Position numbers and translations under genes: made by a program. A DNA stretch of 64,000 nucleotides, from the NCBI GenBank assembly GCA_023432225.1, contig JAEYUW010000045.1, positions 124,001 to 188,000 of the forward strand, given 5' to 3'. A model generated the notes under the pieces. It made no database searches. It saw only the letters and a program-made list of their open reading frames with translations, and had not been told where the DNA came from. Below are positions 53,462-62,865 of this stretch, piece by piece. Position 1 is the first letter of the stretch. Every line of letters starts with the position of its first letter. This DNA comes from Verrucomicrobiota bacterium. GTDB lineage: Bacteria > Verrucomicrobiota > Verrucomicrobiia > Opitutales > Opitutaceae.

Positions 53462-55399
53462 ATGGCGCTACCGACCGCCGTCTCACTTCCGCAGGTGAGC
53501 TTTCGCCGCGGCTTCCTCGCGGACCGTGCGCAGCTCGTGCGTGACGTCGTGATTCCCTACCAATGGGAAGCGCTCAATGATCGCATCCCCGGCGCGGAGC
53601 GCAGCGGCACGATTCACAACTTCCAAGTCGCCGCGGGTGAGAAGCGCGGCGAATTCTACGGTCTCTGGTTCCAGGATTCGGATCTCGCGAAGTGGATCGA
53701 GGCGGCGTCCTTCCGCCTCGCGACGCATCCCGACGCCGCGCTCGAGGCCGAGCTCGACCGGTTGATTGCGACCATTGCCCGGGCGCAGCTGCCTGATGGC
53801 TATCTCGACACCTACATCCAGCTCGTCGAGCCGGGGAAGCGCTGGGCCAATCTCCACGAGTATCACGAGCTCTACATCGCGGGCCATTTCATCGAGGCGG
53901 GCGTCGCGCACTTTCAGGCGACCGGCAAGCGCACGTTGCTCGCCATCGTCTGCAAACTCGCCGATCTGATCGATCGGACCTTCGGCGACGCGCCGGGACA
54001 AATCCCCGGCTACTGCGGCCACGAGGAAGTCGAACTCGCGCTGATCAAACTCGCCCGCGCGACCGGCGAAGCGCGTTACGCGCGGCGTGCGGCGTGGTTT
54101 GTCAATCAGCGCGGGCAGTCGCCGATTTATTACGAGGCGGAGATCGAGCGCCTCGGCATCAGGAAGCTCCCGGTTTACTTTCACCACGATCGTTGGGCCT
54201 ACCTGCAGGCGCACCGTCCCGTGCGCGAGCAACGCGAGCCTGTGGGGCACTCGGTGCGCGCGATGTATCTCTATTCGGCGATGGCGGATCTCGCGCGCGA
54301 ATTGCCCGACGCAGAGCTCGCGCAAGCGTGCCGGCAGCTGTGGGACGAGATTCATCAGCGCCACCTCTACGTCACCGGCGGCATCGGCTCGGAATGGATG
54401 GGCGAAAAATTCTCCGAGCCCTACGACCTGCCGAACGATCGCGCCTATGCCGAAAGCTGCGCGGGCATCGGGCTCGTGTTCTTTTCCCGGCGCATGCTCG
54501 AACTCGAACTTCGTGGCGCCTACGCGGACGTGATGGAGCGCACGCTCTACAACAACGTGCTCGCGGGCATGGCGCTCGACGGAAAAACGTTCTTCTACGT
54601 CAACCCGCTCGAAGTTCGCCCCGCCGAGGCGCGGCGTCGTTACGATCACCACCACATCAAAACGCAGCGAGTGCCGTGGTTCGGTTGCGCATGCTGTCCG
54701 CCGAACATCGCGCGCACGCTCGCGTCGCTGGCCTACTACTCGCACTCGCTCTTCCCCGACGGTCTCGCGTTGCACCTCTACGCGGCGAGTGAGACGCGCG
54801 TGAACATCGGTGGCGTGCCGGTGCGGGTCGACGTGGAGACGGATTATCCGTGGGACGGGCAGATCATCGTTCGCGTCAAGGTGCAGCGTCCCGTGCGGTT
54901 CACGCTCTGGTTGCGCATTCCCGGCTGGTGCGCTGGGGCGAGTGTCACGTGCGATGGCGAGCCGATCGACCTCGCGCGCGGCGTGAAGGATGGCTACCTC
55001 GCGCTCGAGCGCGAGTGGGAGGCAGACAGTGTGGTTCAACTCGAGTTTCTGATGCCCGTTCTACGCGTGCGCGCCCATCCGCACGTGCGTCACGATCGTG
55101 GCCGCGTCGCGCTGCAGCGCGGTCCGCTGGTTTACTGCCTCGAGCAAGTCGACAACGGCGCACGGCTCGACGAACTCCTTTTGCCACAGGACGCAGAGAT
55201 CACGACGCGTTTCGATCCCGCGCGGCTCGGCGGCGCCGTCGTGCTCGAAGCCGAGGCCCGCCGGCTGATCGCGGCCAACACTGCGCTCTACTCCACGGCG
55301 TCCCCGACGACGGAGCCGACGAAGTTGACCGCGGTGCCTTACGCGCTCTGGGCCAACCGCGGCGAAGGCGAAATGTCTGTCTGGATTCACGAATGCTAA
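53462..55399 (+). CDS. Beta-L-arabinofuranosidase (GH127, DUF1680)
   Basis: 645 residues, no signal peptide. It has the GH127 (alpha/alpha)6 barrel with NFQVAAG, YCGHEEVELALIKL, YVTGGIGS, RAYAESCAGIGLVFF (conserved Cys and the acid glutamate) and the zinc-cysteine motif FGCACCPPN near residue 408, followed by beta-sandwich domains. In characterised members the Cys-Glu-zinc arrangement makes one Cys the nucleophile. It releases beta-L-arabinofuranose from plant-derived oligosaccharides in the cytoplasm. It starts six bases after the toroid-protein stop. Confidence 0.93.
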   Translation: MALPTAVSLPQVSFRRGFLADRAQLVRDVVIPYQWEALNDRIPGAERSGTIHNFQVAAGEKRGEFYGLWFQDSDLAKWIEAASFRLATHPDAALEAELDRLIATIARAQLPDGYLDTYIQLVEPGKRWANLHEYHELYIAGHFIEAGVAHFQATGKRTLLAIVCKLADLIDRTFGDAPGQIPGYCGHEEVELALIKLARATGEARYARRAAWFVNQRGQSPIYYEAEIERLGIRKLPVYFHHDRWAYLQAHRPVREQREPVGHSVRAMYLYSAMADLARELPDAELAQACRQLWDEIHQRHLYVTGGIGSEWMGEKFSEPYDLPNDRAYAESCAGIGLVFFSRRMLELELRGAYADVMERTLYNNVLAGMALDGKTFFYVNPLEVRPAEARRRYDHHHIKTQRVPWFGCACCPPNIARTLASLAYYSHSLFPDGLALHLYAASETRVNIGGVPVRVDVETDYPWDGQIIVRVKVQRPVRFTLWLRIPGWCAGASVTCDGEPIDLARGVKDGYLALEREWEADSVVQLEFLMPVLRVRAHPHVRHDRGRVALQRGPLVYCLEQVDNGARLDELLLPQDAEITTRFDPARLGGAVVLEAEARRLIAANTALYSTASPTTEPTKLTAVPYALWANRGEGEMSVWIHEC

Positions 55400-56760
55400 A
55401 ACCGATCTCCATTCTCCTGTTGGCCTTCACGTTTCTCGCCCCGTTGCGCACGCAGGCCGAAGAAGTCGCCGACGCCGCGCGCGAGGCGCACGCGTTCCTC
55501 ACGCGGCTTTGCGACGATTTCGGCGGACGTCTCACCGGCAGCGCGGCGAATCGCGCCGCACTGGAACGTGTGGCGACGGAGTTGCGGGCGCTGGGACTGG
55601 AACCGCGGTTCGAAGAGTTTCGCTTTCCCGGTTGGCAACGCGGGACCGACACTGTCGAGCTGCTGGCGCCGTATGCCCGACCGTTGCGCGTTGCGGCGTT
55701 GTCCTACACGCCGCCGACGCCGGCGTTCGAAGCCGAGGTCGTCGATTTGGGCGGCCTCGAACCGGAGCGGAAGCTTGGAGACGTCTCCGGCAAAGTTGGT
55801 CTACTGAGTCCGTCGACGTTGCTGTCCACACGCCAAGTCGCCCAGCGTGCGGCGGAGCTCCAGCTGAGAGCGGTGCTTTTCATCAATCGCGAGGGTGGGG
55901 CGCAACTGCTCGCGCGCACGGGCAGCTTCGTGGGCGAAAATCTGCCCATGCCGGTCTTTTCGCTCGCGCAGGAGCAGGGCCAATCGCTCCAGCGGCTGCT
56001 CGCGCGCGGTCAGTCGGTGCGCGTGCGCATCGCGACGACCTCGCAGTCGCGAGAGATGACGACCGCCAATCTGCATATGGTGTTTCCGGGCCGCTCGCCG
56101 GAGTGCGTGATCGTCGGAGCGCATTTCGACAGCTGGGATCTTGGCCAGGGCGCGCTCGATAACGGTCTCGGCGTCGCGCAGCTCTACGGCTTGGCGCGCG
56201 CTTTGCGCGGCCGTGAACTCGCGCGCACAGTGGAACTCGTCTGGTTCAACGGCGAGGAGCAGGGACTTTGGGGCTCGCGACATGCCGCGAGTCAGCTGGG
56301 CGATGCGCCGGTCGTGGCCATGATCAATCTCGATATGGTTGGCGTGCCGGTTGCCGTCAACGCGCTTGGCGACGCCGAACTTGTGACCGCGCTCGAACGC
56401 TGGCACGCGACGCTGCCGCGGCCGTTGCCCCAAGGCGTGCAGAACGTGAACTGGTTCGGCAGCGATCACACCTCGTATCAGCTCGCGGGCGTGCGCACCC
56501 TCACGTTCCACGGGCCGATCCCGCGTGAGTCCGTGCGCTACTATCACGACGTGGCCGATACGATCGACAAGTTGCCCGAAGCGATCGTAGTCGATTCGAC
56601 GCGGACGATTGCCAGCGTGTTACTCGCGCTCGTCGCCGATGCGGAGCTGAAGCCCGCGCGGCGCAGTCCCGAAGCGACGCAGAAGCTTTTCACCGATTTC
56701 GGTCTAGAACCCCGCATGCGCGCGATCGGCTACTGGCCGTTCGCACCGCGCGCTCCTTAA
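55393..56760 (+). CDS. Exported M28-family metallopeptidase
   Basis: 455 residues from an ATG overlapping the GH127 stop by seven bases. The signal peptide ends RTQAEE. A PA-domain-like middle (LLSPSTLLSTRQVAQRAAELQLRAVLFI) is followed by the M28 catalytic domain: GAHFDSWDLGQGALDNGLG (metal ligands, ~243), WFNGEEQGLWGS (catalytic Glu, ~286), NLDMVG (~312) and GSDHTSYQ (~356), a full dizinc site. It is a periplasmic aminopeptidase or carboxypeptidase. Together with the exported S51 dipeptidase further down it may complete peptide degradation. Confidence 0.93.
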   Translation: MLKPISILLLAFTFLAPLRTQAEEVADAAREAHAFLTRLCDDFGGRLTGSAANRAALERVATELRALGLEPRFEEFRFPGWQRGTDTVELLAPYARPLRVAALSYTPPTPAFEAEVVDLGGLEPERKLGDVSGKVGLLSPSTLLSTRQVAQRAAELQLRAVLFINREGGAQLLARTGSFVGENLPMPVFSLAQEQGQSLQRLLARGQSVRVRIATTSQSREMTTANLHMVFPGRSPECVIVGAHFDSWDLGQGALDNGLGVAQLYGLARALRGRELARTVELVWFNGEEQGLWGSRHAASQLGDAPVVAMINLDMVGVPVAVNALGDAELVTALERWHATLPRPLPQGVQNVNWFGSDHTSYQLAGVRTLTFHGPIPRESVRYYHDVADTIDKLPEAIVVDSTRTIASVLLALVADAELKPARRSPEATQKLFTDFGLEPRMRAIGYWPFAPRAP

Positions 56761-56776
56761 TCACCCCAACGCACCC

Positions 56777-58897
56777 ATGCACCTGCTCGGACTTCACTGG
56801 CTCGACGCGCTCGTCGTCGTCATCTACATCATCGTCATCCTCGGCGTCGGCAAGATGCTCTCGCACGGGGTCAAGGGGCAGGGGGATTTCTTCCTCGGCG
56901 GACGTTCGCTCGGCAAGTGGTTCCAGTTCTTCCTCAATTTCGGCACGATGACCGATCCGGGGCAGGCCACGACGACCTCGAGTTCGGTTTATCGGCAGGG
57001 CGCGGGCGGCGCATGGATTGCGCTGATCACGTTGTTTCTGACACCGTATTACTGGTTCAGCACGGTGTGGTTTCGGCGCGTGCGGCTCACGACGATGGCC
57101 GACCTGTTTCATGACCGCTTTGGCGGCCGCTTCCTCGCGACGATTTATGCGGTCACCACGCTCCTCATGGCCATCGTCAGCATCGCGGGCGGCAACGTGG
57201 TGGCTTTGAAGACGCTGCAGCCGCTCATGGCGAAGGAGTCCGCCATCTACACGGTGGAAGAAAAGACGCGGGTCGACGGTTACTATGAATTCGTGGAGCT
57301 ACGCAAGGAGCGCGCGACGGCGGCCGCGTTGCCAGTGGAGAAGGAGAACCGCTACGCGACGCTCAAGGGTTACTACGATCGTGGCGAGCTTCAGCCTTAC
57401 ATCACCTACCTTCACCCCGTCACATTCTACCTCGTATCCACGGCGCTCGTCGCAGTGTTCGTGATGCTCGGCGGACTCAAGGCGTCGGCGATGGTCGACG
57501 CCATTCAGGCGCTGTTGGTGATTGTGATCTCGTTCATTCTGCTGCCATTCGGATTGATCAAGGTGGGAGGCTTCTCGGCGTTGCACGAGAAAGTGCCCGC
57601 CGCGATGTTCAATCTCTTCGGCGGCGACGCGGCGTCGGAGTATACGTGGTATTCGATTGCGGCGCTGCTGTTCGTGCAGTTCGTCGGCATCGTCGGCTCC
57701 CAGGCGAACATGACTGTGGCGGGTTCGGCGAAGAACGAAATGGCCGCACGCCTCGGCGCGGTGACGGGCGGTTTCAGCAAGCGCTTTGTCACGATCTCGT
57801 GGGCGTATTGCGGGCTGATCGCGGTCGCGCTCTTCGGCCTGAATCTCTCGGACCCGGATCAGGTTTGGGGCCTGCTGACGCGCGAGCTGTTGCCGATCGG
57901 CATGATCGGCGTCATGATCATCGGCATTCTCGGCGGCAAACTGGCCTTGCTCGGCGCGCAATCGGTCGTGCTCTCGGGCCTCGTGGTGAAAAATCTCTAC
58001 GAGCCGCTGTTGCCGGGAAAATCGGAGCGGCACTACATGGTGGTGGCGCGAGCCACGGTGCCGATCGTCCTCGCGGCCGGTGTGGCCGTTGGTCTCTACC
58101 TCAACAGCGTCGTCGCGCTGCTGAAGTTTGCCATCGTGCTCCTCGTCATTTGGGGCGTGCCGGTCACCTTCATTTTTCTCTGGCGGCGAGTGACGCAGAT
58201 CGCGGTGCTGGTCCAGGTGCTCGCGACGGTGGCGTTTGTGGCGCTCATTCCGTGGGTGGTATCGGCGACGCCGTCGCTGGCGCAATCGGATGAACTCACC
58301 CTGATGACCCGCGAGCGGGTCGTGGCGGTGGAGTCGGTGGCGACCAAGGAAGACGTGGCCGCCGGCCGGGCGTCCGCGATCGGCGAAGCGCTCACGAAGC
58401 AACGACGTGTGGAGTCGGTGTCGGTGTTCTTCGAGGAAGGTGTGGCTCCGGTCGATCCGTCGAACCCGAATTCTCCGCGGCGAGGGCGCGGGCTGTTCCG
58501 CACGGAGATTTATCTCGTGCATCTGCTCGGTTTTGATGTGGCCGGCTTCACCCCCGCGCAACTCAGCGCGACGCGATACTTCGTCGACGGCATGTTCCCG
58601 ATCGTCCTGATCGTGGTCGTGAGTCTGCTCACCCGACGCACGGACCCGGCGCGAGTCGCGCGCTTCTACGCGCGCCTGAAGACGCCGGTGGCGGAGACCT
58701 TGGAACTGGATGCGCAGGAGGTCGAAAAGAGTTACGCGAACCCGGCGCGCTTCGATCACCGCAAGCTGTTTCCGAACACTGATTGGGAATTCACCAAGTG
58801 GGATCGTCACGATGTGCTCGGCTTTCTCGCCTGCTGCGGCTTGGTCGCCATCGTGCTGGTCGTCTTCAAAACCGTGCTCGTGATCGGCAGCACCTGA
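56777..58897 (+). CDS. Sodium:solute symporter, unusually long
   Basis: 706 residues, with the SSF start ALVVVIYIIVILGVGKML and FFLGGRSLGKWFQFFLNFGTMTDPGQATTTSSS, and about 13 membrane segments. Two hydrophilic insertions set it apart from the usual 450-600 residue length: one after segment 4 (residues ~150-215, charged, including VEEKTRVDGYYEFVELRKER) and one near residues 505-590 (TRERVVAVESVATKEDV), plus a long cytoplasmic tail. These inserts are unfamiliar and could form a regulatory domain. It probably imports a sugar or peptide released by neighbouring exported enzymes. Confidence 0.9.
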   Translation: MHLLGLHWLDALVVVIYIIVILGVGKMLSHGVKGQGDFFLGGRSLGKWFQFFLNFGTMTDPGQATTTSSSVYRQGAGGAWIALITLFLTPYYWFSTVWFRRVRLTTMADLFHDRFGGRFLATIYAVTTLLMAIVSIAGGNVVALKTLQPLMAKESAIYTVEEKTRVDGYYEFVELRKERATAAALPVEKENRYATLKGYYDRGELQPYITYLHPVTFYLVSTALVAVFVMLGGLKASAMVDAIQALLVIVISFILLPFGLIKVGGFSALHEKVPAAMFNLFGGDAASEYTWYSIAALLFVQFVGIVGSQANMTVAGSAKNEMAARLGAVTGGFSKRFVTISWAYCGLIAVALFGLNLSDPDQVWGLLTRELLPIGMIGVMIIGILGGKLALLGAQSVVLSGLVVKNLYEPLLPGKSERHYMVVARATVPIVLAAGVAVGLYLNSVVALLKFAIVLLVIWGVPVTFIFLWRRVTQIAVLVQVLATVAFVALIPWVVSATPSLAQSDELTLMTRERVVAVESVATKEDVAAGRASAIGEALTKQRRVESVSVFFEEGVAPVDPSNPNSPRRGRGLFRTEIYLVHLLGFDVAGFTPAQLSATRYFVDGMFPIVLIVVVSLLTRRTDPARVARFYARLKTPVAETLELDAQEVEKSYANPARFDHRKLFPNTDWEFTKWDRHDVLGFLACCGLVAIVLVVFKTVLVIGST

Positions 58898-58917
58898 AAG
58901 TCGAACTCATCCTGCTC

Positions 58918-59715
58918 ATGAAATTGCATCTAGCTCGATTGGCCCTGATGTGCGCGGCGCTGCTCTCGGCGACGTTTGCCACGGCGGCAACGCCCTCGGT
59001 CATGGTCAGCGGCGGCACCATGATGAACGGCGATCATTTCGCCGACAGCAACCTGACGGCGCTCCGCGAACATTTCGCCGGGTGCCGTCACATTGCGCTG
59101 GTCCTGCATGCGACGCCGCCCGTCGATCTCGAGCGTATGGAGGCACGTTTGCAGAAGGCCTTTGAACATCTGCTCGGGGCGAAGGCGGAATCGCTGCACC
59201 ACCGGGATGCGGCGGGCCAGCGGCAAATGCTCGAAACTGCGGATGGCATCTTCGTCGGCGGCGGGGAAACCTTCGTGCTGCTGGCGGCGCTTCACCGACT
59301 CGATCAGTTGTCGGTGATCCGCGCACGCGTGGCGGCAGGCGTGCCTTACCTCGGCACGAGCGCCGGGGCGAACGTCGCCGGGCCGTTCATCGGCACGACC
59401 AATGATTTTCCCGTGGCGGAAATCCCGACGCGGCAATCGCTGGGCATTTTTCCTGCGCTGATCAATCCGCACCATCCGCTGCCCGCGGAGGCGGAGTTCA
59501 AGGGCCGCGCGAACAAGATTCGCTATTATCACAAATTCAACCCGAACGACCTGATCCTCGGCATCGGCAACACCTCGCTGGTGCGCCTGCACGGCGGCCA
59601 GGTGACTGTCGTGGTGGGATCGGCTTGGCTCTATCGTGCCGGCGGTGTGCGCGAACTGCACGCCGGTGATACTTTGCCGGAGCTGGTCGGGGCGAGCGCG
59701 AGTCAGTCCGATTAG
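58918..59715 (+). CDS. Exported S51-family dipeptidase E-like peptidase
   Basis: 265 residues from the ATG at 58918. The signal peptide ends TFATAAT, which is unusual, since S51 peptidases (alpha-aspartyl dipeptidase, cyanophycinase) are mostly cytoplasmic. It has the class-I glutamine-amidotransferase-like core: GIFVGGGETFVLL (~95) and the serine nucleophile in GTSAGAN near residue 146, followed by a late His-rich NPHHPLP. It ends in a TTAG overlap with the convergent aldose-epimerase-like gene. Either an Asp-X dipeptidase or a cyanophycinase-type isopeptidase is possible. Confidence 0.85.
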   Translation: MKLHLARLALMCAALLSATFATAATPSVMVSGGTMMNGDHFADSNLTALREHFAGCRHIALVLHATPPVDLERMEARLQKAFEHLLGAKAESLHHRDAAGQRQMLETADGIFVGGGETFVLLAALHRLDQLSVIRARVAAGVPYLGTSAGANVAGPFIGTTNDFPVAEIPTRQSLGIFPALINPHHPLPAEAEFKGRANKIRYYHKFNPNDLILGIGNTSLVRLHGGQVTVVVGSAWLYRAGGVRELHAGDTLPELVGASASQSD

Positions 59716-60557
59716 CGGGCCGCGCCGAAGCCGTAGCTCACGTGCCACTCGAGCGTGGCGCCGACGGCGAGCGTCGCCGCGAGATACGGTTCGATGGAGA
59801 ACGTGTTGCCGTTGCCCCAGACGGGGCACTCGCTCGGGACGAAGCTCGTGGCGAAATCGATGTGCGTGAGGCGCGGGTGCGACAGGCGGCAGCGCAGTGG
59901 CTCGCCGGCCGGAAGCTGGAGCATTTCAAACTGGCCGTCGTGCACGCCTTGGAAGACGCGCTTCTGCGTGAAGCGGCCGTTCGCGAGCGCAAAGCCGGGG
60001 TTTTCCGGCAGCGTGGCCGCGCGCGGCAGCTCGGCGGCGATCAATCCATCGGTGAGCGCAAAGAAGGGATGAACAAACCATTCTAAGGCGAGCGGCGCGA
60101 CGCCGTGATTGGTCAACCGCGAGCACGAGCGCAGTTCGCGATCGAACAACTCCACTGTTCGCTCCAGCTGGTAATCGAAACCGGCCGCGGACTGTTGGGT
60201 GCGCCAGCGCACGCCACAGGTGAATTGACTCACGGTCCACTCACACGGCGAGACCACGTGCACTTCGCCATTCTCGTGGGCGATTTCGCCTGCGCCGATG
60301 GCGACGCCGCGCGCGCCATTCCACGTCAGCGGTGTGCCGCTGCGCGTCCGATGACGGAACGACTCGGGCGCGCCTTGGCCGTTGAACGCGAGCGGGGCCG
60401 GCGCGGGCCACTCCGGGCCGGTGAGGAGCGGGCCGACCACGCGGTCATGCACTTGCCAGACGTAGCCGCCCCACGCGAAGCGCGGACCGAGGCGCGCGCG
60501 ATCGATGGCGGGATCGAGTAACTCGACTACGAGGTCGTCGTTGCTGATCGTGAACAC
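59712..60557 (-). CDS. Aldose-1-epimerase-like protein
   Basis: 281 residues, cytoplasmic. It has the galactose-mutarotase-like beta-supersandwich: TISNDDLVVELLDPAID, GPRFAWGGYVWQV at the start, NGARGVAIGAGEI, LTNHGVAPLALEWFVHPFFAL (with the His in VHPFF) and a closing SIEPYLAATLAVG. It is distantly related to known mutarotases, so the exact substrate is unclear. It ends the minus-strand unit that starts with an oxidoreductase at 63981 and lies two bases after the preceding stop. Confidence 0.78.
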   Translation of the reverse strand: MFTISNDDLVVELLDPAIDRARLGPRFAWGGYVWQVHDRVVGPLLTGPEWPAPAPLAFNGQGAPESFRHRTRSGTPLTWNGARGVAIGAGEIAHENGEVHVVSPCEWTVSQFTCGVRWRTQQSAAGFDYQLERTVELFDRELRSCSRLTNHGVAPLALEWFVHPFFALTDGLIAAELPRAATLPENPGFALANGRFTQKRVFQGVHDGQFEMLQLPAGEPLRCRLSHPRLTHIDFATSFVPSECPVWGNGNTFSIEPYLAATLAVGATLEWHVSYGFGAAR

Positions 60558-60559
60558 GG

Positions 60560-61099
60560 TCAGCGGAGGCGGAGCACGCGGACGGTCGTGTTCTTGCCTT
60601 CCACGAAGAGCACGAACTGATTGTTGGGCCGGGCGTGAATCTCGATGTCTTTTCCGGGAAGGTCGTAGGGGATGTCTGCGACGCCGGTCCAGACCTGACC
60701 GTTATCGAGCCGGAAGCGATTGGGGCTTTCCCACGCGACGACTTTGCCCGTGAGCGGTGGGAGATTGCGCCAGTCTGCGTCATCCAAGAACGGGAGCCCG
60801 AAGCGTTCTAGGAAGCGCTTTTTTTGCGCGGGCTCGAGCGCAGCGGGTGACGGCGCGACTGGAACCGCGGAGGCGCGAGCCTGCTGAATTTCCGCCTGCT
60901 GCTGCGCGGCGTTCGCGGCGGCTCGGCGGATCAGGGCGGCATCGATGACGCCGATCTCGTCCGGCGTGAGACGATCGAGGCCCGCGCGTTGCCACTCGGC
61001 GGGCGTCAGGACGGCTTTCAGTCCGGGGAAAGCGGTTTCGGCGCCTGAAACAGTGAGAGCGAGTGTGAGCGCGGCGAGCAGCAGGGAGAATTTTTTCAT
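60560..61099 (-). CDS. Exported small protein of unknown function
   Basis: 179 residues with a signal peptide (LLLAALTLALTVSGAET). A helical, Gln/Ala-rich middle (ANAAQQQAEIQQARASA, likely coiled coil) is followed by a C-terminal beta domain (GKVVAWESPNRFRLDNGQVWTG and a last strand VLRLR) with the look of an SH3- or OB-like fold. No family is recognised. It is encoded between an ABC exporter and the epimerase-like protein, two to fifteen bases from each. Confidence 0.75.
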   Translation of the reverse strand: MKKFSLLLAALTLALTVSGAETAFPGLKAVLTPAEWQRAGLDRLTPDEIGVIDAALIRRAAANAAQQQAEIQQARASAVPVAPSPAALEPAQKKRFLERFGLPFLDDADWRNLPPLTGKVVAWESPNRFRLDNGQVWTGVADIPYDLPGKDIEIHARPNNQFVLFVEGKNTTVRVLRLR

Positions 61100-61114
61100 C
61101 GGAGAACGGAGGGT

Positions 61115-62860
61115 TTAGATGAAACCATCGCGCGAAGTCTGGGCATTGACGAGTCGGGCGAACGGTCCGCCGCGCGCGGAGAGCGTGGCAAAATTTCCCT
61201 CCTCCACGATACGACCGTTGTCGAGCACGATGATGCGGTCGGCGTTGCGGATGGTGCTGAGGCGGTGCGCGATCGTGATGACCGTTCGGCCGTGCGAGAG
61301 GCGGTCGAGTGCTTCCTGGATCAGCCGCTCGCTCTCGTAGTCGAGGGCGGAGGTCGCTTCGTCGAGGATGAGCACGGGCGGATTGCGCAGGATGGCGCGG
61401 GCGATGGCGAGGCGTTGGCGCTGGCCGCCGGAGAGGCTGACGCCGCGTTCGCCGACCGGAGTCGCGTAGCCTTGCGGCAGGCGCAGGATGAATTCCTCCG
61501 CGTTGGCTTCGCGGGCCGCGCGACGGATTTCCTCGTCGCTGGCATCGGCGCGAGCGAAGCGGAGGTTGTCGATGATCGAGCCCGAGAGCAGCAGGCTGTC
61601 CTGAAGAACGACGGCGAACTGACGGCGGATCCAGCGCATGTCCCACTCGCTTTGCGGGCGGCCGTCGATCAACACGCGGCCTTCGCGTGGCGCGTAGAGG
61701 CCGAGCATGAGATTCGCCAACGTGCTCTTGCCGGAACCTGAGGCGCCGACGAACGCGATGTGTTCCCCGGGCCGGATGTGCAGATCGATGTCGTGCAACA
61801 CGCGGCGCTCGGGCGCCGTCGGGTAGGCGAAGTTCACGTGATCGAAGCGAATTTCACCGCGCAGCGGCGCCTGTGTGGTGCCGCGCCAGTCTTCGACGTA
61901 GGTCGAGTCGATCAGCTCCTTGATGCTGTGAAAGCTCTCGCGGCCGACGAAATACTGTTCGCTCAACGCGACGAACGCCTGGATCGGGCCGAGCACGATC
62001 GGCAGACCGGCGACGAAGGCGAAGAGCGTGCCGAGCGAGATCGTGCCGCGAATGGCGAGCCACGCGCCGCCTGCCATCACTACGAGCGCCATGACCTGCG
62101 TGCTGACATACCAGAACGTGCCGAAGATGGCGTTGACGTAGCTCTGGTGCACGCGCGTGCGCGCGAAATCGTGGCTGGTGCGCTCGAGATCAGCTTGCGC
62201 CTGATTCTCCTCGCCGAAGCTGCGCACGAGCCGGAGGGCGGAGATGTATTCGCTGGCGGTGCCGGTGAGCTTTTCCTGCGCGATGCGTGCCTCGGCGTTG
62301 CTGGTCTGAATGCGGTGGAAGAAATAGTATTTCGCCACCGCGTAGGCCGGAAGGATCAATCCGAGCACGATCGCGAGTCGCCAATTCAGCACCGTGAGGA
62401 TCAGAAAAATACTGCCGCCGTAGAGGATGTTCGGCAGAAATTGGTTCAGGATGTTGTAGAGCAGCGCTTCGACTTTCTGCGTGTCGAAGGCGTATTTCGA
62501 GAGCAGGCGCCCCGTCTTTTGCTGGTCGAGGTAGCCGAAGCTCAGGAACTGGAGCTTGAAGAAGATGCGGCTGCGCATCTCGACCATCATCTGCGCCATC
62601 GCTTTAGCGATCTCATTGGCGCCCCAGACGGAGAACACGTAGTGGACAGCGAGCAGCGCGAGGAATGCGCCGCTCAGCTGGAGAATCTGCGTGACGTCGC
62701 GTTTGGGCACGGCGTCGTCGATCATGCGCTGGAACAGCCATGGACACGGCGCGACGGCGAGCGAGCGCGCGAGCGCGAGCAGCAGTCCTTTCCCGAGCCG
62801 GGAGCGGCTGAACCAGAGATACCCGACGAGCGAACGGGCGGCGAGCGCCTCGCGTTGCAT
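61115..62860 (-). CDS. ABC exporter with fused membrane and ATPase domains (MsbA/MdlB type)
   Basis: 581 residues from the ATG at 62858-62860; a TTG three codons earlier is possible. The membrane domain has six hydrophobic segments in residues ~30-310. The ATPase domain has Walker A GASGSGKST (~373), Q-loop LQDS, signature LSGGQRQR (~477), Walker B VLILDEA (~497) and H-loop IAHRLS. This is the complete half-transporter, expected to dimerise. Likely cargo is a lipid, peptide or glycan; the neighbouring oxidoreductase does not settle it. Confidence 0.95.
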   Translation of the reverse strand: MQREALAARSLVGYLWFSRSRLGKGLLLALARSLAVAPCPWLFQRMIDDAVPKRDVTQILQLSGAFLALLAVHYVFSVWGANEIAKAMAQMMVEMRSRIFFKLQFLSFGYLDQQKTGRLLSKYAFDTQKVEALLYNILNQFLPNILYGGSIFLILTVLNWRLAIVLGLILPAYAVAKYYFFHRIQTSNAEARIAQEKLTGTASEYISALRLVRSFGEENQAQADLERTSHDFARTRVHQSYVNAIFGTFWYVSTQVMALVVMAGGAWLAIRGTISLGTLFAFVAGLPIVLGPIQAFVALSEQYFVGRESFHSIKELIDSTYVEDWRGTTQAPLRGEIRFDHVNFAYPTAPERRVLHDIDLHIRPGEHIAFVGASGSGKSTLANLMLGLYAPREGRVLIDGRPQSEWDMRWIRRQFAVVLQDSLLLSGSIIDNLRFARADASDEEIRRAAREANAEEFILRLPQGYATPVGERGVSLSGGQRQRLAIARAILRNPPVLILDEATSALDYESERLIQEALDRLSHGRTVITIAHRLSTIRNADRIIVLDNGRIVEEGNFATLSARGGPFARLVNAQTSRDGFI

Positions 62861-62865
62861 GGGGA

